DNA of 64,000 nt, taken from assembly GCA_963737365.1 (NCBI GenBank), contig CAVTSD010000001.1:992001-1056000 (forward strand), given 5' to 3'. Shown in pieces: positions 26,403 through 34,189 of this stretch. The position numbers and the translations under genes are program-made. Origin of the DNA: Roseiarcus sp963737365 (GTDB taxonomy: Bacteria > Pseudomonadota > Alphaproteobacteria > Rhizobiales > Beijerinckiaceae). Position 1 is the first letter of the stretch, and every line of letters begins with the position of its first letter. The notes under the pieces are model-generated. The model searched no databases. It saw only the letters and a list, made by a program, of their open reading frames with translations, and was not told the origin of the DNA.

Positions 26403-27550
26403 AGGTTCTCTATGGCGCGCGCATCTTCGACGGCGAGCGGCTGCACGACGATTGCGCGCTCGTTGTCGAGGGCTCCTCGATCCAGGCGCTTACTGCTTTC
26501 GCCGAGCGCCCTCGCGGCGGCGAGCAGGTCGATCTCGGCGGCGGGACCTTAAGCCCCGGCTTTGTCGATTGGCAGATCAATGGCGGCGGCGGCGTGCTGT
26601 TCAACGCCAATCCGACCGTCGAGGGGATCGCGGCGATCGCGGCTGCGCATCGGCGCGCTGGCGTGACCGCCTTTCTGCCGACGGTGGTGACTGACGCGCC
26701 GCGCGTGCTTGACGCGGCGTTGGCCGCCGCGCGCGAGGCGCGCGAACGCGTGCCAGGCGCGCTCGGGATCCATGTCGAAGGGCCCTTCATCGATCCGAAG
26801 CGCAAGGGCGTGCATCCGGCGGAATTCATTCGCCCGATGCGGGAGGGAGACCTCCGTGCGCTCATCGCCGCCCATGCGGGCGTGATGGTTGTGACGCTCG
26901 CGCCGGCCTCGGCCTCGCTGGAGTTCATCGCGCGCCTGTCGAAAGCCGGGATCATCGTCAGTCTGGGCCATTCGGACGCAAGCGCGGAGGAAGCGCAAGC
27001 GGTGTTCGACGCCGGCGCGAGCGCGGTCACCCATCTCTATAACGCCATGAGCCAGCTCACCTCGCGGGCGCCGGGCGTCGTGGGCGCGACGCTCTCCGAT
27101 CCGCGCATCCTCTGCGGCCTGATCGCCGACGGCGAACATGCGCATGCCGTTGCCTACCGCGTCGCTCTCGCCGCCAAGGGCGCGCGCGGCATTGCGCTCG
27201 TGTCCGACGCCATGCCGCCCGCCGCCGGCGGCCCGGACGTGTTCGAGTTGCAGGGGCGGCGGATGACGCGGGTCGGCAACAGGTTGACCACCGAAGACGG
27301 GACGCTCGCCGGCGCGGCGATCACCATGCGCGACGCTGTCGACTATGTCGTCAAAGTGCTCAAAGCGCCGCTCGCCGAAGCGCTGATGATGGCGACGCTG
27401 ACGCCTGCGCGACTGCTTCGCGTCGACGGCCGGATCGGACGGCTCAAAGCCGGCCATCGCGCTGACCTCGTGCATCTGACCGATGATCTTCAGGTGGCGA
27501 AAGTCTGGACGGGCGGTCGCGGGCTGAACGAGGTCGATGCGGCGGCGTGA
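26399..27550 (+). CDS. nagA: N-acetylglucosamine-6-phosphate deacetylase
   Basis: A 383-residue amidohydrolase that removes acetate from GlcNAc-6-phosphate in the cytoplasm. Landmarks are GTLSPGFVDWQINGGGGVLF, the metal ligand in LGIHVEGPFIDPKRKGVH (Glu), histidines in IVSLGHSDASAEEA and AVTHLYNAMSQL, and the catalytic Asp in GIALVSDAMPPA. The first HxH pair of some amidohydrolases is reduced here to DWQINGG, typical of NagA. The start overlaps the kinase stop. A clear intrinsic terminator lies 47 bases after the stop, closing the operon. Confidence 0.93.
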   Translation: MKVLYGARIFDGERLHDDCALVVEGSSIQALTAFAERPRGGEQVDLGGGTLSPGFVDWQINGGGGVLFNANPTVEGIAAIAAAHRRAGVTAFLPTVVTDAPRVLDAALAAAREARERVPGALGIHVEGPFIDPKRKGVHPAEFIRPMREGDLRALIAAHAGVMVVTLAPASASLEFIARLSKAGIIVSLGHSDASAEEAQAVFDAGASAVTHLYNAMSQLTSRAPGVVGATLSDPRILCGLIADGEHAHAVAYRVALAAKGARGIALVSDAMPPAAGGPDVFELQGRRMTRVGNRLTTEDGTLAGAAITMRDAVDYVVKVLKAPLAEALMMATLTPARLLRVDGRIGRLKAGHRADLVHLTDDLQVAKVWTGGRGLNEVDAAA

Positions 27551-27575
27551 CGGGCTTGCGCAAGTCTACGCGCGT

Positions 27576-27698
27576 CAATGATTTCAGGGCTTTGAGTGCG
27601 CTTTCGAGCGCTTTTTCTGCTTAAGGGCGGGGAGGCTCGATTTCGCGAAGCGAAACAAAACGTCTCGCTCTGACGCCCTTAAGTCTCTGAAATCATTG
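27576..27698. repeat. Nested inverted repeats between nagA and the HTH remnant
   Basis: Outer arms CAATGATTTCAG (27576-27587) and CTGAAATCATTG (27687-27698) are perfect complements. Inside them lie CTTAAGGGCG (27620-27629) and CGCCCTTAAG (27674-27683), also perfect, and at the centre TTTCGC-GAA-GCGAAA (27641-27655). The whole could fold into one long interrupted stem in RNA or a cruciform in DNA. It may be a bidirectional end-of-transcript element or a small non-autonomous transposon relic. Confidence 0.6.
27598..27616 (+). terminator. Intrinsic terminator of the pcp-kinase-nagA operon
   Basis: GCGCT pairs with AGCGC across a TTCG tetraloop, directly followed by TTTTT, 47 bases after the nagA stop. 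This is the classic form of a rho-independent terminator. Confidence 0.75.
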
Positions 27699-28226
27699 GG
27701 CGCGGCGAATCAGCCGTTTCGCCATTTCCTGTGATATCAAGGGCTTGCGCCCCGTTTCGTTTCGCTGAATTCGCGCGAAGCTCGGCCGAGCCCTGTCGCA
27801 CCGCCAAAGCCTCGCGCGCCGCGTCGAGACGGCCGAGCCGGTCTTCCATGGCTTCGACCTCGTCGCCATGCCTCCGGTATGCGGGCTTGAGCCACAGGCG
27901 GTCGGGCGCGAGGCGGTTCAGATGGTCGAGAATGCGGACGAAAGCGTGCGCCGCCGAAGGTTTGCCAGCGTCGATCTGGGCGCCGATCAGGTCGAGCGCC
28001 CGCTCGAGCCGCGCGATCTGCAGAAGCGCGAAATCGTCGGCGGGATTTTGGCGTTGCGCCGATCAAGCTGCTCGCGGACGATCTGCTGGACCCGGCGGAC
28101 GCTGAGGTTTTCGGAAGCCGCGATAGCGCGCATCGACTCGCCGCCCATGAGGCGGGCAAAAATCCGCTGCGCGCGCTGATGCGCCTCGGTCAGGAGCGGA
28201 TCGGGCTCTGTGGTTCGCGCGGGCAT
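27679..28226 (-). pseudogene. HTH-domain protein with a one-base frameshift
   Basis: The N-terminal part, from ATG 28226, reads ARLMGGESMRAIAASENLSV and RRVQQIVREQLDRRNAK, a helix-turn-helix of the kind that recognises DNA. At the TTTT run near 28045-28049 one base appears missing; in the next frame the protein continues with DDFALLQIARLERALDLIG, AGKPSAAHAFVRILDHLNRL and EAMEDRLGRLDAAREAL, a helical C-terminal domain. I believe this is one gene of about 160 residues related to hypothetical HTH proteins of Hyphomicrobiales. The extended frame runs into the inverted repeat at its 3' end. It may be broken or a homopolymer error. Confidence 0.65.
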
Positions 28227-28432
28227 GAGGCTTTCCTTCGGCGAAACCGGCAGTATAGCGTATACCTAGAAAATCAGAAAGAATTTACACAAGATTCCGT
28301 TTCACCTCAGCGACGAGCTCGCTCGCCCCATCTGCCAAATCCTTCAGTTATCCACAGCAGGATGTCGAGACATGCCTCAGTAACACTCCCCGTTGAGACA
28401 CCCCTCTGTTAGCTTTCGTCGGAGGATTGCAC

Positions 28433-28936
28433 ATGCCAACCAAGCTCAAGATCAAGATCGGACATATTGAATTCGAGTACGAAGGCGAAGCCCCTTACGA
28501 TACCGACGCCGTCAAGGACCTCTTCACCCATCTTGAAACCCTGATGAGTTCTGCCCCTCCGGGGACCTTTGACGCACCGCTTCCTCCATCTTCAAGCAAC
28601 AATGTCGATCCTAAATCCCCAGTTTCCGACGACTTAGGCAACTTGGCTCCAAACACAGTCGCGGCGCGCTTGAATGCGAAATCGGGCCCTGACGTTGCTA
28701 TCGTGGCTGCCGCTCATCTTCAGATTTGCAAGGGGAAAGACACGTTCGACCGGGATGAACTTCGGAAGAGCATGCAGGGTGCCACCAGCTACTATAAAGA
28801 ATCTATGAACGGCAATCTAACCCAAATACTCGACGGTCTCATCACGTCCCAACGCATCAATAGTCTGGCCAACAACAGGATGTCGCTGTCGGCCACCGAG
28901 ATGGCAAGTTTGAAAGCCAGACTTGCTCAGCCCTGA
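28433..28936 (+). CDS. Hypothetical protein, partner of the HEPN gene
   Basis: A 167-residue protein with no family name that I recognise. ATG 28433 is supported by GGAGGA six bases upstream. The first 40 residues (KLKIKIGHIEFEYEGEAPYD) look like a small beta-rich domain, a low-complexity proline/serine linker follows, and the C-terminal 90 residues (VAIVAAAHLQICKGKDTFDR, then ELRKSMQGATSYYKESM) look like a winged-helix domain. It overlaps the downstream HEPN gene by 14 bases. Base composition is less GC-rich than neighbours, which suggests transfer. It could be the adaptor or antitoxin of a two-gene system; this is inference. Confidence 0.65.
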   Translation: MPTKLKIKIGHIEFEYEGEAPYDTDAVKDLFTHLETLMSSAPPGTFDAPLPPSSSNNVDPKSPVSDDLGNLAPNTVAARLNAKSGPDVAIVAAAHLQICKGKDTFDRDELRKSMQGATSYYKESMNGNLTQILDGLITSQRINSLANNRMSLSATEMASLKARLAQP

Positions 28937-29663
28937 TGATCTGAAGCTTGCGCTTCAGCAAGATGACCTCTCGCGAGCGGATCGGGTCCTCCTTACGATC
29001 GCAAGCCTGGATCAGCCTGTTAAAGGCCCTGCGATCATGAAGCGGGCTCGGGAAGCGGGCTGCAACATGAACAATTGGAACGTCGGCGACATTCTGGCCA
29101 AGGCAAAAGGTATCACGATCCACCTTCTTGCCGGTTATGAGGTGTCTGAAAAGGGCCATGCCCGTCTCGAGCAACTTGGGGTGAGCAAGCTCCCGGCGGC
29201 GGCGGCCAAGGTCGCCCAGGACCTCCGCAAACACGTGACAAATATCAAGGACGACACGACGCGCGCGTTCGTCGAGGAGGCGATCAAGTGCCATGAGCTG
29301 GCGCTCTACCGCTCTGCCATCGTGATGTCGTGGATTGCGGCTGTTGCGGTCCTCCAACAGGAGGTCGTCGCCAAACATCTAGCCGCCTTCAACGCAGAGG
29401 CCGCCCGGATCAACTACAAGTGGAAGGCCGCCTCGACCACCGATGACATCGGTAAAATGACCGAGGCCGACTTCCTCGATCGGCTCGAAAACATCAAAGT
29501 AATCGGGAAGAACGTGAAGGCGCAGCTAGTTAGCGCATTGAACCTGCGAAACGGGTGCGGGCATCCGAACAGCCTAAAAGTAGGGCCAAATGCGGTAGCC
29601 GCCCATGTCGAGATGCTGCTGCTGAACGTCTTTGACAAATTCTCCGCCAAGACCGGAGCCTGA
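28923..29663 (+). CDS. Winged-helix and HEPN-like domain protein
   Basis: A 246-residue protein read from a TTG start inside the end of the previous gene. Residues 1-85 resemble a winged helix (GPAIMKRAREAGCNMNNWNV, then GDILAKAKGITIHL). Residues from about 115 form helices ending in LNLRNGCGHPNSLKVGP. The R209-x4-H214 arrangement in RNGCGH, followed by Pro and Asn, is the signature of HEPN domains, many of which are RNases in toxin-antitoxin and abortive-infection systems. The pairing with a small partner and the local drop in GC support a defence or toxin role. No function has been shown, and the motif could be structural only. Confidence 0.65.
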   Translation: MLSPDDLKLALQQDDLSRADRVLLTIASLDQPVKGPAIMKRAREAGCNMNNWNVGDILAKAKGITIHLLAGYEVSEKGHARLEQLGVSKLPAAAAKVAQDLRKHVTNIKDDTTRAFVEEAIKCHELALYRSAIVMSWIAAVAVLQQEVVAKHLAAFNAEAARINYKWKAASTTDDIGKMTEADFLDRLENIKVIGKNVKAQLVSALNLRNGCGHPNSLKVGPNAVAAHVEMLLLNVFDKFSAKTGA

Positions 29664-29745
29664 ACAGCGTCAACGACGGCCGAGCAAATACCGTTGCGGA
29701 CTGACGCCCCGCGCCATCCGCGAGCTTTTGCGCTAATATCTCCCC

Positions 29746-30537
29746 ATGACGGACAAGGTCAGGCGGCGGCTGACGACGCTTCTTTGCGCGGATGCTGCGG
29801 GATACACCCGCCTCATGGGGGCGGACGAAGCAGGCACGCTCGCGACGCTACGCCGGCGCCGCGCCGCCATGGCGACGCTGATCGAGCGCCACGAGGGGCG
29901 CATCGTCAACACGTGGGGCGATGCCGTCATCGCCGAGTTCGCGAGCGTCGTCGAGGCGGTGCAATGCGCGGTCGAGACGCAGCAGGAACTAACCAGCCAC
30001 AACGACGAGCTGCCGGAAGACCAGCGGATGAATTTTCGCATCGGCATCAATCTGGGCGATGTAATGCTGGAGGGCGACGACGTCTATGGCGACGGCGTCA
30101 ATATCGCGGCGCGACTGCAGGAACTGGCTGAGCCCGGCGGAATTTTGATCTCGGGCCCGGTCTACGACCAGGTGCACAACAAACTGTCGATCGGGTTCGA
30201 GCGCCTCGGCGAACAGAGCTTGAAGAACGTCGCCCATCCGGTGACGGGCTACCGTGTCCTGCAAGGCGGCGCGCCGTCACGGCCACAGGCGCCTTCGCCC
30301 GGGCTAATGGGGAAGCCCCCGGCGCCCCCAGACAGCGCCAAGACTGGCTTTGCTCGCGTCTGGGGCTGGTACACGCGCCTGCCTCGCGCCAGCGTCGTGA
30401 TGATCGCCGTCGCTGTCTTCCTGTTCGTGATCAATATGTTCAGCGGCCTGCACGAGATCTGGTTTCAATGGCCCGCCGCGCCGCTTCTGTTGGTCGCTTT
30501 TCTGCGAGCCACGAAGGGGCGCGGACCGTCGGAGTAG
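29746..30537 (+). CDS. Class III adenylate/guanylate cyclase with C-terminal membrane segments
   Basis: A 263-residue protein with the cyclase catalytic domain at the N-terminus. Metal-binding aspartates are Asp16 (LLCADAAGYTRLM) and Asp59 (NTWGDAVIAEF), and the transition-state pair is Asn119 and Arg123 in YGDGVNIAARLQ. After a proline-rich linker (about 174-200) come two likely membrane helices, at 216-232 and 237-253. Most relatives in alphaproteobacteria carry a long TPR region instead, so this short membrane-tethered form is a variant. It would make cyclic AMP or GMP at the inner membrane. Confidence 0.88.
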   Translation: MTDKVRRRLTTLLCADAAGYTRLMGADEAGTLATLRRRRAAMATLIERHEGRIVNTWGDAVIAEFASVVEAVQCAVETQQELTSHNDELPEDQRMNFRIGINLGDVMLEGDDVYGDGVNIAARLQELAEPGGILISGPVYDQVHNKLSIGFERLGEQSLKNVAHPVTGYRVLQGGAPSRPQAPSPGLMGKPPAPPDSAKTGFARVWGWYTRLPRASVVMIAVAVFLFVINMFSGLHEIWFQWPAAPLLLVAFLRATKGRGPSE

Positions 30538-30611
30538 AGAGGCCGTATCAGCGCGAAAGCTTCGCGCCAACTCGTGAAGGAACGCTCCGCACGTCGACGC
30601 GTTCAGAGCGC

Positions 30612-30890
30612 ATGCGGATCATCGGCTCACGATTTTGTCTGTTTGTCGCCGGCACTCTCGTCGCCGGCGCGGCGTTTGCTCAGACGACGACTCCTGCGCC
30701 ACAGAATACCGTTCCTGACGCCAACCCGCCGGCACCGAGCCTAAGCAAGGAGCTGAGCCAGTCGAACGGCGTCATCCACCCGAAAGAGGTGGACCCAGCC
30801 ATCCAGAAGCCGGCGCCCAAGACCGGAGATCCGAACGTCGTGCCCCCGCCAGGGACCTCCGGCGGCGCTACCGCGCCGCAGCCAAAATAG
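30612..30890 (+). CDS. Small exported proline-rich protein
   Basis: A 92-residue protein with a signal peptide (FCLFVAGTLVAGAAFA, cleavage before QTTT). The mature part is short, disordered and proline-rich: SLSKELSQSNGVIHPKEVDP followed by KPAPKTGDPNVVPPPGTSGG. ATG 30612 fits the signal peptide; there is no strong ribosome site. Similar small proteins of unknown role occur in many Hyphomicrobiales. It probably resides in the periplasm. It is separated from the cyclase gene by 74 bases. Confidence 0.75.
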   Translation: MRIIGSRFCLFVAGTLVAGAAFAQTTTPAPQNTVPDANPPAPSLSKELSQSNGVIHPKEVDPAIQKPAPKTGDPNVVPPPGTSGGATAPQPK

Positions 30891-31103
30891 GCGCCGCTTC
30901 TTGCGATCGGCTCGCGAGCCCCCGGCTTCGTCCCAACACAACTTTCATACAGGTGTCCATATCGAAGACTTGAGTCAGCGCCACGTGCTCGTCAATGGAC
31001 CGGAGATCCGGGGTTATGAACCGGTTCAATGGATATTGGCGCGGCCGGATATTTCTTACGCGACCAATTAAGCCCGTAAGCGGGAAAGTGCTATCTACCC
31101 AGA

Positions 31104-32168
31104 ATGAGCAAGGCCCTTACACTTCTCGATGTGGCGCGAGCTGCAAAAGTGTCGAAGTCCACTGTCGCGAACGCTTTCAGCCGACCCAACCTTGTTCGGG
31201 CCGAAGTGCTCGCGCGCATCAAGACGGCCGCCCTTGAACTGGGCTACGACGGACCGGACCCGAAAGGGCGAATGCTGAGCCTGGGCAAAGTCAACGCCAT
31301 CGGCATCCTGCCTTTCGGGCATACGGGAATCTCGCAGTTTTTCAAAAATACCTTCCAGCACAACTTCCTTGCCGGGGTGGCTCAGGCATGTGAAGATCAA
31401 GGCGTTGGACTGTCGCTTGTGTCCGGTCGGGCCGATCAGGAAGCCTTGGGCATCAAGAACGCGCTTGTCGATGGCTTCATTTTCACGGGTGTTGAGCAAG
31501 TTGGCCTGCTAAGCGCCGAGGCCCCCCGTCGCTTGCCCTTCGTGGTTATGGATTTGAACGTCCCCGATGTGAAATCAGTGCGGACGGAAAACCGTGACGG
31601 TGCCAGACAAGCAACCCGGCACCTGCTCGAACTTGGACATCGCCGCTTTGTGATCGGTTCAACCCTATATTCCTTCAGACCGCCGGTCTTCCATCCCCCG
31701 ACGGGGAGCGTGCGTCGGCTTGTCGATTCAGGACCGCCTCTCCTCGAGAAACTCGAGGGTGTCGCCGATGCGCTGGCAGAGGCGGGGATTTCCATCCATG
31801 ACGTGCCCATCGCAGAAGCGTGCGGAACGCCCGAGGAGGAACGGGCCTTCGGGAACGGGGCCAGCATGATCCTGGATAAAGCGCCCGAGGCGACAGCCGT
31901 CATCGCCCTCTCCGACAACCTTGCCTTGAGCATCCTCAATCAGGCGAAGAAGCGTGGCCTCTCCGTCCCGGAGGACATGTCGATCGTTGGATTCGATGAC
32001 ATTCCAGAGGCGGCGTTGTCGGAGCCGCCACTCACCACAATTCGCGTTTCGGCGTACGAAACTGGCCAAGTCGCGGCGCAACTCCTTTTTGAAAGCGGTC
32101 CGCCGCGGCAGGTCGTCATGCCGGTTCACCTCGTCGTTCGAGGCTCGACCGCGCCGCCTCGAACCTAG
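31104..32168 (+). CDS. LacI family transcriptional regulator
   Basis: A 354-residue repressor. The helix-turn-helix is at about residues 7-26 (LLDVARAAKVSKSTVANAFS), followed by the hinge helix region VLARIKTAALELGYDGPDP that inserts into the operator minor groove. A sugar-binding periplasmic-fold domain occupies the rest (GVAQACEDQGVGLSLVSG and SIVGFDDIPEAALSEPPLT). Two perfect operators of the LacI/GalR type lie 49 and 103 bases after its stop, flanking a promoter for the exported YHS protein, so that gene is its probable target. The effector is unknown. Confidence 0.93.
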   Translation: MSKALTLLDVARAAKVSKSTVANAFSRPNLVRAEVLARIKTAALELGYDGPDPKGRMLSLGKVNAIGILPFGHTGISQFFKNTFQHNFLAGVAQACEDQGVGLSLVSGRADQEALGIKNALVDGFIFTGVEQVGLLSAEAPRRLPFVVMDLNVPDVKSVRTENRDGARQATRHLLELGHRRFVIGSTLYSFRPPVFHPPTGSVRRLVDSGPPLLEKLEGVADALAEAGISIHDVPIAEACGTPEEERAFGNGASMILDKAPEATAVIALSDNLALSILNQAKKRGLSVPEDMSIVGFDDIPEAALSEPPLTTIRVSAYETGQVAAQLLFESGPPRQVVMPVHLVVRGSTAPPRT

Positions 32169-32216
32169 CCTTCCGGATGCGGCGCGCTCAACCGCAAGGA
32201 TAGGATTGCTCGGCAA

Positions 32217-32230
32217 TTGCACCGGTGCAA
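32217..32230. promoter_or_regulatory. LacI-family operator 1
   Basis: TTGCACCGGTGCAA is a perfect 14-bp palindrome with the central CG step typical of LacI/GalR operators. It lies just upstream of the -35 box described below, 49 bases after the lacI-family gene. Confidence 0.8.
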
Positions 32231-32238
32231 AAAATCTC

Positions 32239-32267
32239 TTGACTTGAGGCTAAATTTTTTTAACTAT
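32239..32267 (+). promoter_or_regulatory. Sigma-70-type promoter between the two operators
   Basis: TTGACT at 32239-32244 and AACTAT at 32262-32267 are separated by 17 bases and have the layout of a sigma-70 promoter. The AT-rich spacer holds a run of T. Operators lie immediately on both sides, so bound repressor could block or loop the promoter. Confidence 0.55.
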
Positions 32268-32270
32268 CGA

Positions 32271-32284
32271 TTGCACCGGTGCAA
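32271..32284. promoter_or_regulatory. LacI-family operator 2
   Basis: A second identical copy of TTGCACCGGTGCAA, 54 bp centre-to-centre from the first and just downstream of the -10 box. It covers the expected transcription start, so binding would block initiation. Confidence 0.8.
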
Positions 32285-32419
32285 AACAGGTCGTCGGTCC
32301 TCGAGAACCCGTTTTCTGAGTATTGTTTTGCAGCGCTAAATCATGCCTACATTTAGGTCGCGCTCAAGTGCGTGCTGATTCTATGGATTAACATTGTGAA
32401 TATCAAGAGGAGAGGAACT

Positions 32420-32890
32420 ATGCGAACAATCAACAAAGCGCTTACTGTATTGATGTTTGCTGCGTTCGTTTCGCCTGCTTTCGCCGATACGGCGCCAAGC
32501 ATGGACGGAATGCCAAGACTGGCGATTGGTGGCTATGATACGGTTGCTTATTTCACCGTCGGTAAGGCCGTTCCCGGTAGTCTTGACTATCAGACTGTCT
32601 GGCATGACGCGCGCTGGCAGTTTGCCAATAAAGAGGATCTGGACCTCTTCAAGGCGAATCCGGAAAAATATGCAGCTCAATATGACGGGCATTGCGCCAT
32701 GGGCGTTTCCTACGAGGGCGGCCACAAGGACACCGTCGACCCCGAGGCTTTCACCATCGTCAACGGTAAGCTCTATGTAAATCACACGAAATACTGGACC
32801 ACTGAGTGGCGCAAGAACGAAGCTGAAAATATCAGCCGCGCGGACAAGAATTGGCTAACGGTGAAAGAAACTCCGGAGCCAATAAAGTAA
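32420..32890 (+). CDS. Exported YHS-domain protein
   Basis: A 156-residue protein. ATG 32420, with AGAGGA upstream, starts a signal peptide (ALTVLMFAAFVSPAFA, cleavage before DTAPS). The mature part is a YHS-type domain: IGGYDTVAYFTVGKAVPG, WHDARWQFANKEDLDLFK, then NPEKYAAQYDGHCAMGVSYE with the conserved Tyr-Asp-Gly-His-Cys. Such domains may bind metal or act in sulfur, copper or organic-solute pathways, but the role is not settled. The long 5' leader (about 150 bases after the promoter) and the LacI operators upstream indicate tight control. Confidence 0.87.
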   Translation: MRTINKALTVLMFAAFVSPAFADTAPSMDGMPRLAIGGYDTVAYFTVGKAVPGSLDYQTVWHDARWQFANKEDLDLFKANPEKYAAQYDGHCAMGVSYEGGHKDTVDPEAFTIVNGKLYVNHTKYWTTEWRKNEAENISRADKNWLTVKETPEPIK

Positions 32891-32903
32891 TAGTAACGAA
32901 GAC

Positions 32904-32937
32904 GCCGGCGGGCGCGAAGCGTTTTTGCGCCGCCGGC
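32904..32937. terminator. GC-rich hairpin between convergent genes
   Basis: GCCGGCGGGCGC near 32904 can pair with GCGCCGCCGGC ending at 32937 with a single bulge; the loop contains TTTTT. It sits between the YHS gene and the convergent alcohol dehydrogenase and may end both transcripts, though no T run follows the stem. Confidence 0.4.
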
Positions 32938-34148
32938 TACTTCTGCTTCGCTGATCCATTGACAGCATGAGCCTCGCCGTCACCCCCGCTCCGCGTCAGT
33001 ACGACCTTCATGCAGCTGTCGATATCGAACGCCTGCGCCATCGCCTTGTCGACCTGATCGACAGGGAATTCGTGGGTGACGAATTTTTCCAGCGGATAGG
33101 TTGTCTTGAACTTGTTCAGAAGGCGCAGGCTGCTCGGGTAGCCGGTCGGAGGATGGTTGGTCATGCCGAAGAGGCGGATCTGGTTCGCCAGCAAATGGCG
33201 GTGCGGATTGATCGGTATGTCGCCGACATCGGCGAACACGCCCGCGACAAAATAGGCGCCGCCGCGCCGCGCCATTTCCAGCCCCTCGGGGATCGCCTCG
33301 GCGACGCCGGTGCATTCGACGATGACGTCGCCGCCGCGCCCTTGCGTCAGATCGCGCACGGCTTGCACTCTCTCGGCCTGGGTCGTTCCGGTCAGGCTGA
33401 TGACATGATCGGCGCCGAAATCCTTCGCCAGTTGAAGCCTGAAATCGGAACGGTCGATCGCGATGATCGCGCCTGCGCCCATGAGCCGGGCTTTGAGCAC
33501 ATGCAGGAGACCCAGGGGACCCACGCCCTGGATGACGATCGTCGCGGCCGAGCCGAAGCCTTCGCCGCCCATCGTGTAAAGCTCTTTGGCCTTGTCGAGA
33601 TTGAAGGTGCAGGTCATCAGTTCCGACATGACCGCGATGCGCGGCTCCATGTCCTCGGGGACCTTGAACACGAAGGCGTCCTTTCGGACATAGATGTAGT
33701 CGGCCCAGCCGCCCATGAGATGCGGGCCTTCGTCGCAGGTGAAGGCGTTGCCGTAGCCTTTGATGTTCTGGCACAGGGGAAAGCCGAACGTGTTCCGGCA
33801 ATACCAGCACTTGCCGCAAAGAATGTCGGGACACAGGACGACCCGGTCGCCGATCTTGAGCTCTTGGCCGGCATATTCGAGCGAGCGGCCGGCGGTCTTG
33901 CCGATCTCGGCGACCTTGCCCACGATCTCATGGCCCGGAATGATCGGGAAGGGCGTATGGGATTCCGCTGGCGTGCCTGCATATTGCACCGTCTCGCCGC
34001 GGAAGGTGTGCTTGTCGGTGCCGCAGATCCCGCACATTTCGAGTTCCATGACCATGGAGACGTCATCGATCTCCGGATAGGGATAGCGTCGGATTTCGAA
34101 CTGTCCCGGGGCGGTCATGACTGCGGCGTTGACGCTGTTCTGCTTCAT
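32937..34148 (-). CDS. Zinc-dependent medium-chain dehydrogenase
   Basis: A 403-residue alcohol/sorbitol-dehydrogenase-like enzyme. The catalytic zinc region is MCGICGTDKHTFRGE, then PIIPGHEIVGKVAEIG; the structural zinc cysteines are in CPDILCGKCWYCRNTFGFPL with a further Cys after it; the Rossmann motif is VIQGVGPLGLLHVLKA. The C-terminal region includes FGMTNHPPTGYPSSLRLLN. It would oxidise an alcohol or polyol with NAD(P)+. It begins a leftward run, 41 bases downstream of a second dehydrogenase gene. The substrate is unknown; it is somewhat longer than most members. Confidence 0.88.
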   Translation of the reverse strand: MKQNSVNAAVMTAPGQFEIRRYPYPEIDDVSMVMELEMCGICGTDKHTFRGETVQYAGTPAESHTPFPIIPGHEIVGKVAEIGKTAGRSLEYAGQELKIGDRVVLCPDILCGKCWYCRNTFGFPLCQNIKGYGNAFTCDEGPHLMGGWADYIYVRKDAFVFKVPEDMEPRIAVMSELMTCTFNLDKAKELYTMGGEGFGSAATIVIQGVGPLGLLHVLKARLMGAGAIIAIDRSDFRLQLAKDFGADHVISLTGTTQAERVQAVRDLTQGRGGDVIVECTGVAEAIPEGLEMARRGGAYFVAGVFADVGDIPINPHRHLLANQIRLFGMTNHPPTGYPSSLRLLNKFKTTYPLEKFVTHEFPVDQVDKAMAQAFDIDSCMKVVLTRSGGDGEAHAVNGSAKQK

Positions 34149-34189
34149 GGCTGATCCGGAAATTCGCGCGCGGCGCCCTCTCGGCGGCG

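Noticed and set aside
32967..34154. 395-codon plus-strand frame opposite the zinc dehydrogenase
   Set aside because: The minus strand has zinc and Rossmann motifs at the right spacing; the plus frame has low-complexity acidic and basic stretches.
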